The notes beneath the pieces are model-generated. The model was not told the origin of the DNA. It worked only from the letters and a program-made list of their open reading frames with translations, and searched no databases. A program made the translations under genes and the position numbers. 45,222 bases of DNA from Euryarchaeota archaeon UBA175. Its GTDB lineage: Archaea; Thermoplasmatota; Poseidoniia; Poseidoniales; Thalassarchaeaceae. The stretch covers positions 1 through 45,222 of the forward strand of contig DAFD01000084.1 of the NCBI GenBank assembly GCA_002497895.1, written 5' to 3'. Shown here piece after piece: positions 1 through 8,853 of this stretch. Every line of letters begins with the position of its first letter. Position 1 is the stretch's first letter.

Positions 1-2
1 CA

Positions 3-581
3 TTCGTCGATACGACTCACACCTTGATGGTGTTCGCACCTGCGAACGCCACTGGTGATGAGGAATTCACTGTCACTGTCACTGTTACCGACAAGAATAA
101 CGGCAGCTACCAACCGATTGCGGTTAAGGTGAAGACCTCTCTACCGGTTCTTGAAATCAAAGAGGTATTCTCCTCGTCTGATCCGGTCTCCGACACGATA
201 CACACATTCACAGTTGTAGTTGAGAATACAGGATTAGTCGATGCTCAGCAGGTCACTTTGAATGCAACTCTACGCGGAACAGATATTCATTCTAACGCCA
301 CAAATGATGTACCTGCGGGAGAGGAAGTAACCTACATCATCGATGTAGATCTGAGAGGAATAGCACCGAGTCAACAGTGGTTCGACTTCGTGATTTCTCC
401 AGAAGGTCAGGAGTTCATTGAACAGCCTGAAGAGATGAACAAGCGATACACTCTGAAGACACCTCCAGTCGAGGACACTACTCCAACTACAGTCCTTGGT
501 TTGGTGCTCATCGTGTTGCTGGCTTTGGTTATGTGGTACTTCACAAGATCTGGATCCCGTAGGCCCGGAGCTCCGTTCTGA
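3..581 (+). CDS. C-terminal part of an exported, membrane-anchored CARDB/Ig-like protein (5' end cut off)
   Basis: The frame is open from base 3, so the start lies before the window. The visible 192 residues hold the end of one beta-rich domain and then a CARDB-like Ig fold (hydrophobic-alternating strands, an 'ENTG' turn and an 'AGEEV' turn, as is usual in these cell-surface modules). A hydrophobic segment (TVLGLVLIVLLALVMWYF) lies about 30 residues before the end, followed by a short basic tail, so the protein would sit outside the cell on a C-terminal anchor. The missing N-terminus probably carries further domains and a signal peptide. Ligand and role are unknown. It may be functionally tied to the tethered subtilase 85 bases downstream on the same strand, but nothing proves co-transcription. 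Confidence 0.75.
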   Translation, partial: FVDTTHTLMVFAPANATGDEEFTVTVTVTDKNNGSYQPIAVKVKTSLPVLEIKEVFSSSDPVSDTIHTFTVVVENTGLVDAQQVTLNATLRGTDIHSNATNDVPAGEEVTYIIDVDLRGIAPSQQWFDFVISPEGQEFIEQPEEMNKRYTLKTPPVEDTTPTTVLGLVLIVLLALVMWYFTRSGSRRPGAPF

Positions 582-665
582 TACGTGTATTCGACTCGGT
601 TTTGCCGCGATTGTAAACAGTTCTTCATAGGCTGACCGAGACGAGGCGACATTGGTGGATGACTC

Positions 666-1901
666 ATGGCTCTTGAAAAACTAGAGTTGATGCCCGAGCC
701 AGAGGACTCACGAATACTCACGGCAGTTGACTCGGAAGCACCCGGTTATTCCGGGGCGGATTACGGCTTGACTGATCAAGAGGCTAGGGAATTACGTTGG
801 CCACTAGGGCCTATGAAGAAGTTCCTTTGGCCCTGGGGCGGGGTGAGTTTCGCCATCGGTACGGTTCTGTTGCTGATTAGTTGGCATTCCATCCAAGCTT
901 ACCTTTGGCCCTTCTTACCCGATTCCGAATGGGCCTTTGAGAGCACGGGAATTCGTGAACTCCAAGATGAGGGTTACTTCGGTTCCGGAGTTCACGTTTG
1001 TATCGTCGATACCGGAATCGATGGCGATCACCCGGACTTTGAGAACCTAAATCTCATTGGCTTCCGTGATTTCTACGACGGTAACGATGCAGACATACGA
1101 GATGTCGGCAATGATTACCATGGAACGCTAATGGCCGGTCTCTTAGTTGCCAACGGTACCTATACTGGCGCGGCTCCTGAAGTTGATCTCTCAGTGGCTA
1201 TTGCCCTCGGTCCCGAAGGAAAATCAGGACAGGCCGACCGTGTTGCACTAGCCATTAGATGGTGTCGAATCACTCAGGAAGCGGACATTATCAGCTTGAG
1301 TTTAGGAGGCGATCCTGGGGGCGGAATGAGCAGCCTTCAATCCGAAACCGTCGAAGCGGTCAATGAGGCGCTTGATGCAGGAATATTTGTTGTCGCAGCA
1401 GCCGGAAACAACGGAATGAAGGCTGGTGTCAATGATGTATCAATTCCAGCCAACATCCCTGGAGTAATTGCTGTCGGAGCGTCGACAATTAACGGTGGCG
1501 TCTGGTTGAATAGTTCCGTAGGTTCCACAATTGACCCATATTCAGGAGAGGAACGATCCTTCCCGAATCAGAAGCCAGAGGTTCGAGCTCCAGGAGTGAA
1601 AATGTTCTCCACCGCGTCAACTGATATTCAACCACCATACGCCTATTCGACGGGCAGCTCCGATTCAACAGTAATCGTAGTCGGCGCCCTTTCTTTAATC
1701 CTCGAAATTCATGGCGAGGAAATGAGGGGAGATGACGGAGTTTTCGATGCCGGAGAAATGGAGCAGGTCAAGCGCGCTTTGGCCACATCGTCTTTGGTTT
1801 CACAGGAAGAAGAAGCATCTCATCACAATAAGAGAGGGTATGGTAATCTAGATGCTGTCGAATGGTTGAAACAGGTCGAATTCGAATTCAATATAACCTA
1901 A
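666..1901 (+). CDS. Membrane-tethered S8 family (subtilisin-like) serine peptidase
   Basis: A 411-residue protein with a membrane helix at about 55-75 and no cleavable signal, then a subtilase domain from about 105. Visible catalytic positions are Asp115 (VDTGIDGDHPDF), His152 (HGTLMAG), oxyanion Asn248 (AAAGNNG) and Ser332. The serine motif reads GSSDSTV where the family has GTSMA[TS]P: the serine is kept, but Met is replaced by Asp and the usual Pro by Val. Substrate handling may be altered, or activity may be lost. The gene starts at the first in-frame ATG with a GGTGG-like ribosome site just upstream; an ATG 7 bases earlier runs straight into a stop. It lies between two surface-protein genes on the same strand, which suggests extracellular protein breakdown or processing of neighbouring exported proteins. 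Confidence 0.88.
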   Translation: MALEKLELMPEPEDSRILTAVDSEAPGYSGADYGLTDQEARELRWPLGPMKKFLWPWGGVSFAIGTVLLLISWHSIQAYLWPFLPDSEWAFESTGIRELQDEGYFGSGVHVCIVDTGIDGDHPDFENLNLIGFRDFYDGNDADIRDVGNDYHGTLMAGLLVANGTYTGAAPEVDLSVAIALGPEGKSGQADRVALAIRWCRITQEADIISLSLGGDPGGGMSSLQSETVEAVNEALDAGIFVVAAAGNNGMKAGVNDVSIPANIPGVIAVGASTINGGVWLNSSVGSTIDPYSGEERSFPNQKPEVRAPGVKMFSTASTDIQPPYAYSTGSSDSTVIVVGALSLILEIHGEEMRGDDGVFDAGEMEQVKRALATSSLVSQEEEASHHNKRGYGNLDAVEWLKQVEFEFNIT

Positions 1902-1916
1902 ATTCGGTCTGATGAC

Positions 1917-1928
1917 GTATCATGATAC
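1917..1928. repeat. Perfect 12-bp palindrome between two surface-protein genes
   Basis: GTATCATGATAC is a perfect palindrome 16 bases after the subtilase stop and 75 bases before the beta-helix gene. The half-site CGTATCA recurs at 1936-1942. It could be a dimeric regulator site; its function is not known. Confidence 0.4.
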
Positions 1929-1944
1929 CCTAATCCGTATCAAC

Positions 1945-1959
1945 CGAGCCTACGGCTCG
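1945..1959. repeat. 3-nt-loop hairpin CGAGCC-TAC-GGCTCG
   Basis: Perfect 6-bp stem with loop TAC, 44 bases past the subtilase stop. No T-run follows, so it is not a classical intrinsic terminator. It belongs to the series of border hairpins described in the findings. Confidence 0.6.
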
Positions 1960-1971
1960 ATTCAACCCTAT

Positions 1972-1980
1972 GATTAAATC
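1972..1980 (+). promoter_or_regulatory. TATA-like box for the beta-helix protein gene
   Basis: GATTAAATC is an A/T-rich island centred about 27 bases before ATG 2003. That is the spacing expected for an archaeal TATA box serving a leaderless or nearly leaderless transcript. No Shine-Dalgarno sequence is seen before this ATG. Confidence 0.4.
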
Positions 1981-2002
1981 AGTTTGATGAACCCCACGAT
2001 AC

Positions 2003-5000
2003 ATGATGAGCGAGCGAGCAAGAAGTCACTTCCTAGTGATGTTGATGCTGATGAGCACCACAGTGGCTCTGATTGGGCCAGCAACACCAGTCTCAGCGAC
2101 CAATGAGACAACCGGTGGGACAATCACTGGAACCGAGACTTGGAGTGGATCTCACCAGATAACTGACGATGTCTCAGTGGCCGCTGGAGCTAAGCTAATT
2201 ATCGAACCTGGAACTACAATCACTTTCCCAAATGGGACCATGCTAGATGTTCGGGGTAATCTTTGTGCAGGTGTCTCGGCTTGTGGAGCCAGCGGCAACG
2301 CCGGTGCGAATAATCCAATCACTCTGACATGGACAGAACCTGCGGTTTCTAACGCAACAGGTGAATGCTACGGACTTGGGTCTGGGAACTCCAAGATTTG
2401 GATTCGCGATTCTTCTTGTGGAGAAGGAGTGATTCTGCGAGATTCGATGGATCTTTCAGAATCCGGAATGAGAAACATGCATTTTAACGGTGCTTGGGGA
2501 ATTCCCTTCTACGTCCAACTCGAGTACGAATATCGCTATGGAGCGTTGGTTATAGACGGTGCTAGCCCTACGCTCCGTGGAATGAAATTCAATGATATCA
2601 ACACGACTAGCGTCCTCGCCACCAATCTTGCTCAACCTACTTTCATCGGTGGCGAGTATGTTGCTGGCAACGATGAGCGAAGTGGAGTCACGGGCCAAGC
2701 GGTCCAAGTTTACGGTGGAGGAACTCCGATATCGCCGATGATTTTTGAAGGTGCATCGTTCCAATCAACCAACAAGGGCTGTGGAAATCGCGACGGTGGT
2801 CGCTCGGCAATCTGGGCTTCACAGACTTTCATTCGTATCGACGATTCAGAAGTGACCAATGGTGATTTCGGATTCAGTATCCGAAACTCTGCTGGAAAGA
2901 TTACTAATTCATCCCTCACGGTAGATTGTAATGGAATCGATATCAACAGTCTCAAGGCGGTTGGAGATACAGAATACAACGTCGAAATTGCCTTCAACAC
3001 GATTTCAACCACTGAAAAGACCCCAATAACAGTCTACGCTGGAGCGGATGTCGATATTCACGACAATGTTTTGCAAGGAGCTGGTGATGGCTCGGGAATT
3101 GCAGTCTATTCCGCAAAGGCAGCGATTCACAACAACGTAATTGGCCCCATCGGCGGTTGGAACGGTCTCTGGCTTCTAGGATCCTACGATGTGATTGCTG
3201 AGAATAATACCATCTTCGACACCGCCAAGGAACCTGTGCTGGCTGGTGAGTATGGTTCTCAAGCCCCTAATCCTACTACAGCACGCCTCTACCTCGCCAA
3301 CAATTCGATTTCCACGGCTGGGGCTGGAGCATGCTCTTCCAACACCTGGTGGGATGGTCCATTCACTTGTCCGGCTATTATGGCTCACAGGGCTGGCGTC
3401 ACCATCGTCGACAACATCATCGACGCCGGAGGGAATGCTGACGGCATCCGTTCAACAGGAAGTCTCCTCGATGTCCGTCGAAATACCTTCAATGTGCAAG
3501 CAACTGGTGCGGTTATCCAACATTATGAACGAGGAGACACTTCACAGCAATATGGAAGCCTCGCTTTCTTCAGCAACAATGTCTGGAACGGAGTCGAAGT
3601 CACGTACAATATCTCAAAGTCCTCGGTTACAGTTCAATCCGAGTACATCCCGAGCCCTCCTCCTGGCCAATTCCCTGTGATTCTCAGTTGGGATGATCAG
3701 GAGGCATGGTATCAGAATGAGTGGCAGAATGGGGTCATTGCTCACGAAGTCAGGGCTTGCCCTTCCTGTGATGACTACACTCCCCGCAACTTCCCTCTAG
3801 CGTTGAATATGGACAATAATTCGACAATATTCACCTTCTCTAACTTGTCGAATCTCGATCTATCTAAGGTGAAGATCAACACACAACCTACTCATTATGC
3901 GGTTCAGGTTCAGCGTGCTGAGTTGGTGCGCTTCCAGACTCTCGTCAATGGTCAGCGAGTGGAAAATGTGAATGTGTTGATTGAAGACGCGCACGGAAAT
4001 GATTTGTACAGTCTTGAGACTGATGCTGATGGTTACACTCCGTGGTTCTCTTTGGCTTCGAATTTCCATCTCGATTTCAGAGGCTTAGCTGGTGGAGACA
4101 ATCCAGACGGCTTTGCAGATGATGAATACGAAGATTCGTGTTCCGACGGAGAGGACAATGACGGTGACCTTCTTTTCGATACTGAAGATCCAGATTGCGA
4201 TTACTCCACCGGAACTCGCGAACTTTCCCTCTACCGATATACAGCGTATCGTTTCGGGTATGGAATTGACTCTGGAGAATTTACTCTAACCGATACGACT
4301 TACCAAGACACACTTTTCCTCGAAAACGCGGCTCCTTCAGTCTCTGTTATCCAAGAGGATGGGCACTCTTTCCGACGCGTGTTAAACCTCACTGGTTCAG
4401 CCTTTGACGGAACTTGGGCTGGGATTTATGAGAGTGATGAATTGGCTCAATGGGACCAGAAGGGCTACGTTCACGCTGTCGAGATTAAGGATCCATTCAC
4501 CAGCGATTGGAGCGGTGCTGGTCACGCGACAGATGCAAGTGGAGCTGCACCTGAATATGTCTCTCGCAATAATCATCCATTCAGCAACTGGTACTACAAT
4601 TTCGACATGTCCGGTCGTCAAGAGGGTGACTACACATTCGAGTTCCGCTCATTCGACGGCCTCGAGTATTCACCAATCATCACTCGTACAATCAAGGTCA
4701 ATACCGAGGCTCCTTCAGTGAGTGTGACCTCACCGAGCTCATATTCGACCCATTCTGATGGGACGGTGACCTTCGAAGGGAGTGCCCATGACCCGTATGG
4801 CTGCCCCTTCGATTGCGGTTCTGACATAGATCAGATATACATCCAGATAGATGGACCAAATTACAACGTTGTCACCTCTACTGAAGGCTCTAACGAGTGG
4901 TCATGGACGTGGGATTTCAGTGGGTTACCCCGCGAACTCGCGACTTACACATTCACAATCTGGGCCTCAGACTCTGACTTCTGCAATGGAGAATTAGATG

Positions 5001-6241
5001 AGTGCGAGCCGGCAGTGCTCGACCTTGAAATCGATAACCAGAATGCTAGACCATTTGTCAGCCTCACCACACCTCAAAGTGGACAGATATACGAGGTGAG
5101 TGAAGAGTCCATCATCAGCGGAGTCGCTCGAGATAATGATGGAGCAATTACGCGTGTCGATGTCGAGGTACTCGACGTCGCTAATGGTTACATCAACATC
5201 TACACAGGAACAGTCACTGAAATCGCTCAGAATGGTTATTGGGAATTGGAATGGAATTCCAATGTCATGATGCACAATATGCAGTATCTCATCAAGGCCC
5301 GCTCCTACGATGGAATCGATTTCAGCGACTGGTTAGAAGTCCAAGTCGTCGCCGACAATCCTCCGAATGCAGATAACAATCGTCCAACATTCGATGGCAG
5401 CTCTTGGGCTTCCGAAGTAAGCCTCTATTGTGAGGTGGACACTACCTCCCAAAATCCATGCACGAAAGCCGAGATTCATTTATTGGATTACTTCGATGAT
5501 GTTGATGGCGTGAATAATCTCATTCTCTCTGTCTATGATGACTCCGCTCGCTCATCCGACGACGAATTTGGTCTAGTAATCAACATCGGAATCGATGGCG
5601 TAGCAATCTACGACCCTAAGTCGATGGGATTCTACAACGAAGATATAGAAACATGGTCACTGAGTAATGTCATCTTCGTCGCAACCGATCCTCATGGGTC
5701 GAAGGAAATCTCCACTCCGGTGTCATTCAATGTAATTCCAATCGAGTTCTATGTTGGAGATCCCGACCAGACTACCGCTGGAAAGGGTGAGGTGATTACT
5801 TTCACTGGAATTGGATTGCCTGGTAAGACGGTCCGTGTGACATTGGGCGGCACTCAGATTAATTCAACCGTGGTGTTAGAGGATTCGACTTGGGAGCTTG
5901 GTATACCTGGATCGATGATTAGCCGAACGATCAACCCAGTATTCACAATCAGTGGCTCAGATCCGATTGAAGGAATTGCCATCTCTCCTCCTACTGAAGA
6001 AGGAGGTATGGGTGCTATGACGGTGATTCTCATCGTCGTTGTACTCCTCGCAGGTATCGGTGCAGCGCTTTTCTTCAGTGGAGTAGTATCCTTCGAGGAA
6101 GATGACGACAGCGATGATGAAAATTCTGAAGAAAATGCTAGTTCTTCAACTGGAGAATTGATGCGCAGCGACGAGCATCCAGGATGGCTCTGGGATCCGC
6201 AGAAGGAAGAATGGGTACCTGATCCAGACCACATCGCTTGA
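2003..6241 (+). CDS. Giant exported beta-helix/Ig-like surface protein with C-terminal membrane anchor and Trp-rich tail
   Basis: A 1412-residue protein. Residues 1-32 form a signal peptide (hydrophobic core LVMLMLMSTTVALI, then TPVSA). From about 40 to 540 it reads as right-handed parallel beta-helix repeats (recurring 'N.I...G.GI.V', 'I..NTI', 'VIAENNTI'), often carbohydrate- or surface-binding. A carboxypeptidase-regulatory-like stretch follows, then an acidic Cys-bounded motif CSDGEDNDGDLLFDTEDPDC, likely calcium binding. Several Ig/cadherin-like sandwiches lie between about 820 and 1320 (recurring 'APSVSV'). The membrane helix is at about 1339-1363. The 49-residue cytoplasmic tail has an acidic run and ends in GWLWDPQKEEWVPDP. 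The beta-helix is of the type seen in polysaccharide-active or adhesive proteins, but no catalytic residues are clear. A role in adhesion or glycan capture is inference. Confidence 0.85.
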   Translation: MMSERARSHFLVMLMLMSTTVALIGPATPVSATNETTGGTITGTETWSGSHQITDDVSVAAGAKLIIEPGTTITFPNGTMLDVRGNLCAGVSACGASGNAGANNPITLTWTEPAVSNATGECYGLGSGNSKIWIRDSSCGEGVILRDSMDLSESGMRNMHFNGAWGIPFYVQLEYEYRYGALVIDGASPTLRGMKFNDINTTSVLATNLAQPTFIGGEYVAGNDERSGVTGQAVQVYGGGTPISPMIFEGASFQSTNKGCGNRDGGRSAIWASQTFIRIDDSEVTNGDFGFSIRNSAGKITNSSLTVDCNGIDINSLKAVGDTEYNVEIAFNTISTTEKTPITVYAGADVDIHDNVLQGAGDGSGIAVYSAKAAIHNNVIGPIGGWNGLWLLGSYDVIAENNTIFDTAKEPVLAGEYGSQAPNPTTARLYLANNSISTAGAGACSSNTWWDGPFTCPAIMAHRAGVTIVDNIIDAGGNADGIRSTGSLLDVRRNTFNVQATGAVIQHYERGDTSQQYGSLAFFSNNVWNGVEVTYNISKSSVTVQSEYIPSPPPGQFPVILSWDDQEAWYQNEWQNGVIAHEVRACPSCDDYTPRNFPLALNMDNNSTIFTFSNLSNLDLSKVKINTQPTHYAVQVQRAELVRFQTLVNGQRVENVNVLIEDAHGNDLYSLETDADGYTPWFSLASNFHLDFRGLAGGDNPDGFADDEYEDSCSDGEDNDGDLLFDTEDPDCDYSTGTRELSLYRYTAYRFGYGIDSGEFTLTDTTYQDTLFLENAAPSVSVIQEDGHSFRRVLNLTGSAFDGTWAGIYESDELAQWDQKGYVHAVEIKDPFTSDWSGAGHATDASGAAPEYVSRNNHPFSNWYYNFDMSGRQEGDYTFEFRSFDGLEYSPIITRTIKVNTEAPSVSVTSPSSYSTHSDGTVTFEGSAHDPYGCPFDCGSDIDQIYIQIDGPNYNVVTSTEGSNEWSWTWDFSGLPRELATYTFTIWASDSDFCNGELDECEPAVLDLEIDNQNARPFVSLTTPQSGQIYEVSEESIISGVARDNDGAITRVDVEVLDVANGYINIYTGTVTEIAQNGYWELEWNSNVMMHNMQYLIKARSYDGIDFSDWLEVQVVADNPPNADNNRPTFDGSSWASEVSLYCEVDTTSQNPCTKAEIHLLDYFDDVDGVNNLILSVYDDSARSSDDEFGLVINIGIDGVAIYDPKSMGFYNEDIETWSLSNVIFVATDPHGSKEISTPVSFNVIPIEFYVGDPDQTTAGKGEVITFTGIGLPGKTVRVTLGGTQINSTVVLEDSTWELGIPGSMISRTINPVFTISGSDPIEGIAISPPTEEGGMGAMTVILIVVVLLAGIGAALFFSGVVSFEEDDDSDDENSEENASSSTGELMRSDEHPGWLWDPQKEEWVPDPDHIA

Positions 6242-6254
6242 TGAGTCAAGACGG

Positions 6255-6267
6255 TCCGCTCCGCGGA
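6255..6267. repeat. 3-nt-loop hairpin TCCGC-TCC-GCGGA
   Basis: Perfect 5-bp stem with loop TCC, 14 bases past the stop of the beta-helix protein and before the start of the STAND protein. No T-run follows. It is the weakest member of the border-hairpin series. Confidence 0.45.
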
Positions 6268-6278
6268 TACTTTCTTGA

Positions 6279-8831
6279 GTGGCACGAATTGCTCACCGGT
6301 TAATGGCAACCATGGCTGTTCCCCGACCGGGGGTTCAGGAGCGTATCCTACTTCATCTGAGGGATTACGTCGATTATGCGGACAAGGTCGAGGTTCCATT
6401 CGCAATATCTCAGATGGGAATAGCTAATGCAGTTGCAATCGCAAGGTCGAATGTCCCGCGAGCAATCGCTGGTATGAAAGAATCAGGCCATCTCATCGAG
6501 AGGCAAGCCCACGTCTCTGGTGTATCTCGAAAGCGCAAGGCCTACTTTCTCACATCGGATGGTGTCAATCTCGCCGACGACATTTGGGTGAAGGTCAGCG
6601 AACAACCTGTCCGACTTATCCACGCAGATGGCCGAGCAGAGAATCTTGACTTACGAGCCGCATTGGAGAGTACCGAATTACCCCTGAGACACGTCGATAT
6701 ACTCCGATACCTCGATCATAGCGGCACGGTAGATCTCTCCACGCTATCGCCTGATCTTATTGAGCGAGATCTCTCAAAGCATATTGAGAAACAATTGGTC
6801 AATTCTCTCAATGATTTACCGAGGACACGTCGATTCTTTGGGCGTGACCATGAAATCAGCCAAATGGCCGATATTCTTGAGGCTCAATCGACTACACTCC
6901 TAGTCCCGGGAATTGCTGGAATCGGTAAGACCGCTCTTGCCGCCAAGTTGCTAGAGCGATTTACTCACCGCAGGAATATGTTGTATCACAGGTGTCAAGA
7001 TTGGGAGGGTTCGAGAGCCTTCCTTGAGGCCTGTGCTGAATGGCTCTCGATGATTGGGAATAATGATCTCAGTGATTACGTTTCATCGACACCAGTTCCT
7101 CAAGTAACTATGGCCGTCAATCTAATTGTTGAGGGTCTAGAGAATTCTCCGGCACTCATCGTCATCGATGACTTGCACAAGGTCGCCGATGAAAATTTCG
7201 TTGCAATTCTTCGAGGCCTCACACTGCGAGTACCCGAATCGAATGAATTGGGTCTCGTTATGTTCTCCCGCTCATTCAGAATGGTTGTACCTGAAGCCGA
7301 TTCAAGTGGAACAACGGTCACTCACTTCATCCCGCTCGAAGGACTTGACCAGGATTCGAGTCGACAAATTCTGACCGCAATGCCCGACATAGATCTGCAA
7401 CAATTCTTGCATATCTACACATTGTCGCGAGGCCACCCTCTAGTTTTGGAACTCATCAACAGAGGGAGCGTTGGTGAAACCTTCCACGCAACCCTTGAAG
7501 CATTCGTCGAGAAGGAGATTTTCAGTAAGTTATCCGGTCCTCAGAAGCGCTTACTTGGTGCAATCGCTGTATTCAGGGAACCGATGCCTCTAGAGTCTCT
7601 AATTGGTCTCAATGCTGACATAGATTTGCTTGATGATTTGGTAGAGAAGGGATTGGCTCGTAGAGTCGATACGGATTTCTATGATGTCCACGATTTGGTC
7701 AGAGAGTTCCTCGTCCGTTCGATGGATGAATCTCTCAAAGCGGAACTTCACACGAATGCAGTTGAGTGGTATAGAACAAGGACCGAGACCGCTGCGGAAA
7801 AAATCGAATTCATCTATCACCTCAACGCATCGGGGGATTTGGAAACCCTTGCTGAAGTACTCCAGAGAAGCGGTCGAGATTTGGTCAAGTCGGGTCATAT
7901 CGAACTGTTGGGAATACTCAGAGGTCTCGAATCAGATGGATTCGATGCAGTGCATTGGGGACTTATTCGTGAATTGCGGGGTGACATCCTCTCTCTCCAA
8001 GGACGCTGGGTCGAGGCTGAGGAGGAATATGCAGCTGCGATTCCGGTTGCTAGAAAGCACAAGCGAGCTACGAGCCTAGCTCGGCTGATGACTGCTCGCG
8101 CCGATATCGCAGTCAAGCGTGGTGCAATGGATGATGCACTCGAACTTCATCGACAAGCGTTGGAAATACAGATTGCTGCGAGAGATGCCGTCGGTGCTGC
8201 ACGCTCTTTCATCAACATGGGCTACATCTTCCGTCGTCGCAGAGATACACGACATGCTCTCGAAGTTTACAGCAATGTCGAGGAACTACTCGATGCCGAA
8301 GATGATCCAGAATTGATGGATGCTAGAGTTCGTCTAGCAGCAGCATTCCTCGAAATGGGCGAGCTCGACCGTGCCCGTGATCACGCCCTTGCTGCTCACG
8401 ATGGTACCATCGACAAGGGTATGGATACACTACACGCCCGCAGCAGAGCGGTTTTGGGCCGGTATTATGCTAATGTCAAAGATAATGATCTTGCCTTGCT
8501 ACACTATTCTGCAGCACTTGAGATTCTCTCTGAAGCGACAGACCCGCATAGCGCGGTCGAGGTGGAAATTCTTCTCGGCCAAGTCCTCAGCGATGCTGGC
8601 CGAAAAGCCGAGGCAGCCGAGCACTATCTAGACGGACTCTCCGTTGCGGAATCCAACGATTTCCGTCTCTTACAAGGAGAACTGCTTGCTCGCCTGGGCG
8701 AGGTCGAAACCGACCGTTCGGCGAGAATGAACTATCTCCAACGATCTCTAACTGTATTCCGAGAGCTCGGAGCAGTTGACCGTATGCGTGATGTTCAGTC
8801 TGCGGTTCACCGAGCCATCATGGGCCACTGA
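6279..8831 (+). CDS. Winged-helix / STAND-type ATPase / TPR protein, probable signal-responsive regulator
   Basis: 850 residues in three parts. Residues about 15-110 look like a MarR-type winged helix (ALE-type helices, then an RKRKAYFLTSDG wing). Residues about 187-540 are a STAND NTPase: FFGRDHEI entry motif, Walker A GIAGIGKT at 211-218, Walker B LIVIDDLH near 293-300. The C-terminal 300 residues are helical TPR-like repeats rich in Ala, Leu and Arg. STAND proteins are ATP-dependent switches whose repeat domain senses a ligand; with a DNA-binding head this resembles MalT/AfsR-like regulators. No signal peptide or membrane segment is present, so it is cytoplasmic. A GTG at 6279 opens the frame, but ATG 6303 or ATG 6312 are equally plausible starts. 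Target genes are unknown; the neighbouring surface genes are candidates. Confidence 0.85.
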   Translation: MARIAHRLMATMAVPRPGVQERILLHLRDYVDYADKVEVPFAISQMGIANAVAIARSNVPRAIAGMKESGHLIERQAHVSGVSRKRKAYFLTSDGVNLADDIWVKVSEQPVRLIHADGRAENLDLRAALESTELPLRHVDILRYLDHSGTVDLSTLSPDLIERDLSKHIEKQLVNSLNDLPRTRRFFGRDHEISQMADILEAQSTTLLVPGIAGIGKTALAAKLLERFTHRRNMLYHRCQDWEGSRAFLEACAEWLSMIGNNDLSDYVSSTPVPQVTMAVNLIVEGLENSPALIVIDDLHKVADENFVAILRGLTLRVPESNELGLVMFSRSFRMVVPEADSSGTTVTHFIPLEGLDQDSSRQILTAMPDIDLQQFLHIYTLSRGHPLVLELINRGSVGETFHATLEAFVEKEIFSKLSGPQKRLLGAIAVFREPMPLESLIGLNADIDLLDDLVEKGLARRVDTDFYDVHDLVREFLVRSMDESLKAELHTNAVEWYRTRTETAAEKIEFIYHLNASGDLETLAEVLQRSGRDLVKSGHIELLGILRGLESDGFDAVHWGLIRELRGDILSLQGRWVEAEEEYAAAIPVARKHKRATSLARLMTARADIAVKRGAMDDALELHRQALEIQIAARDAVGAARSFINMGYIFRRRRDTRHALEVYSNVEELLDAEDDPELMDARVRLAAAFLEMGELDRARDHALAAHDGTIDKGMDTLHARSRAVLGRYYANVKDNDLALLHYSAALEILSEATDPHSAVEVEILLGQVLSDAGRKAEAAEHYLDGLSVAESNDFRLLQGELLARLGEVETDRSARMNYLQRSLTVFRELGAVDRMRDVQSAVHRAIMGH

Positions 8832-8853
8832 TTAGCAAAGTCAGAACCCCAAG

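Noticed and set aside
595..640. Inverted repeat CTCGGT / ACCGAG after the first gene
   Set aside because: A 6-bp stem with a 34-base loop is expected by chance in gaps of this size.
5854..6405. 183-residue minus-strand frame over the end of the beta-helix gene and the next start
   Set aside because: It is antisense to two well-supported genes, low in family character and Ser/Pro-rich, as expected for the shadow of an acidic coding region.
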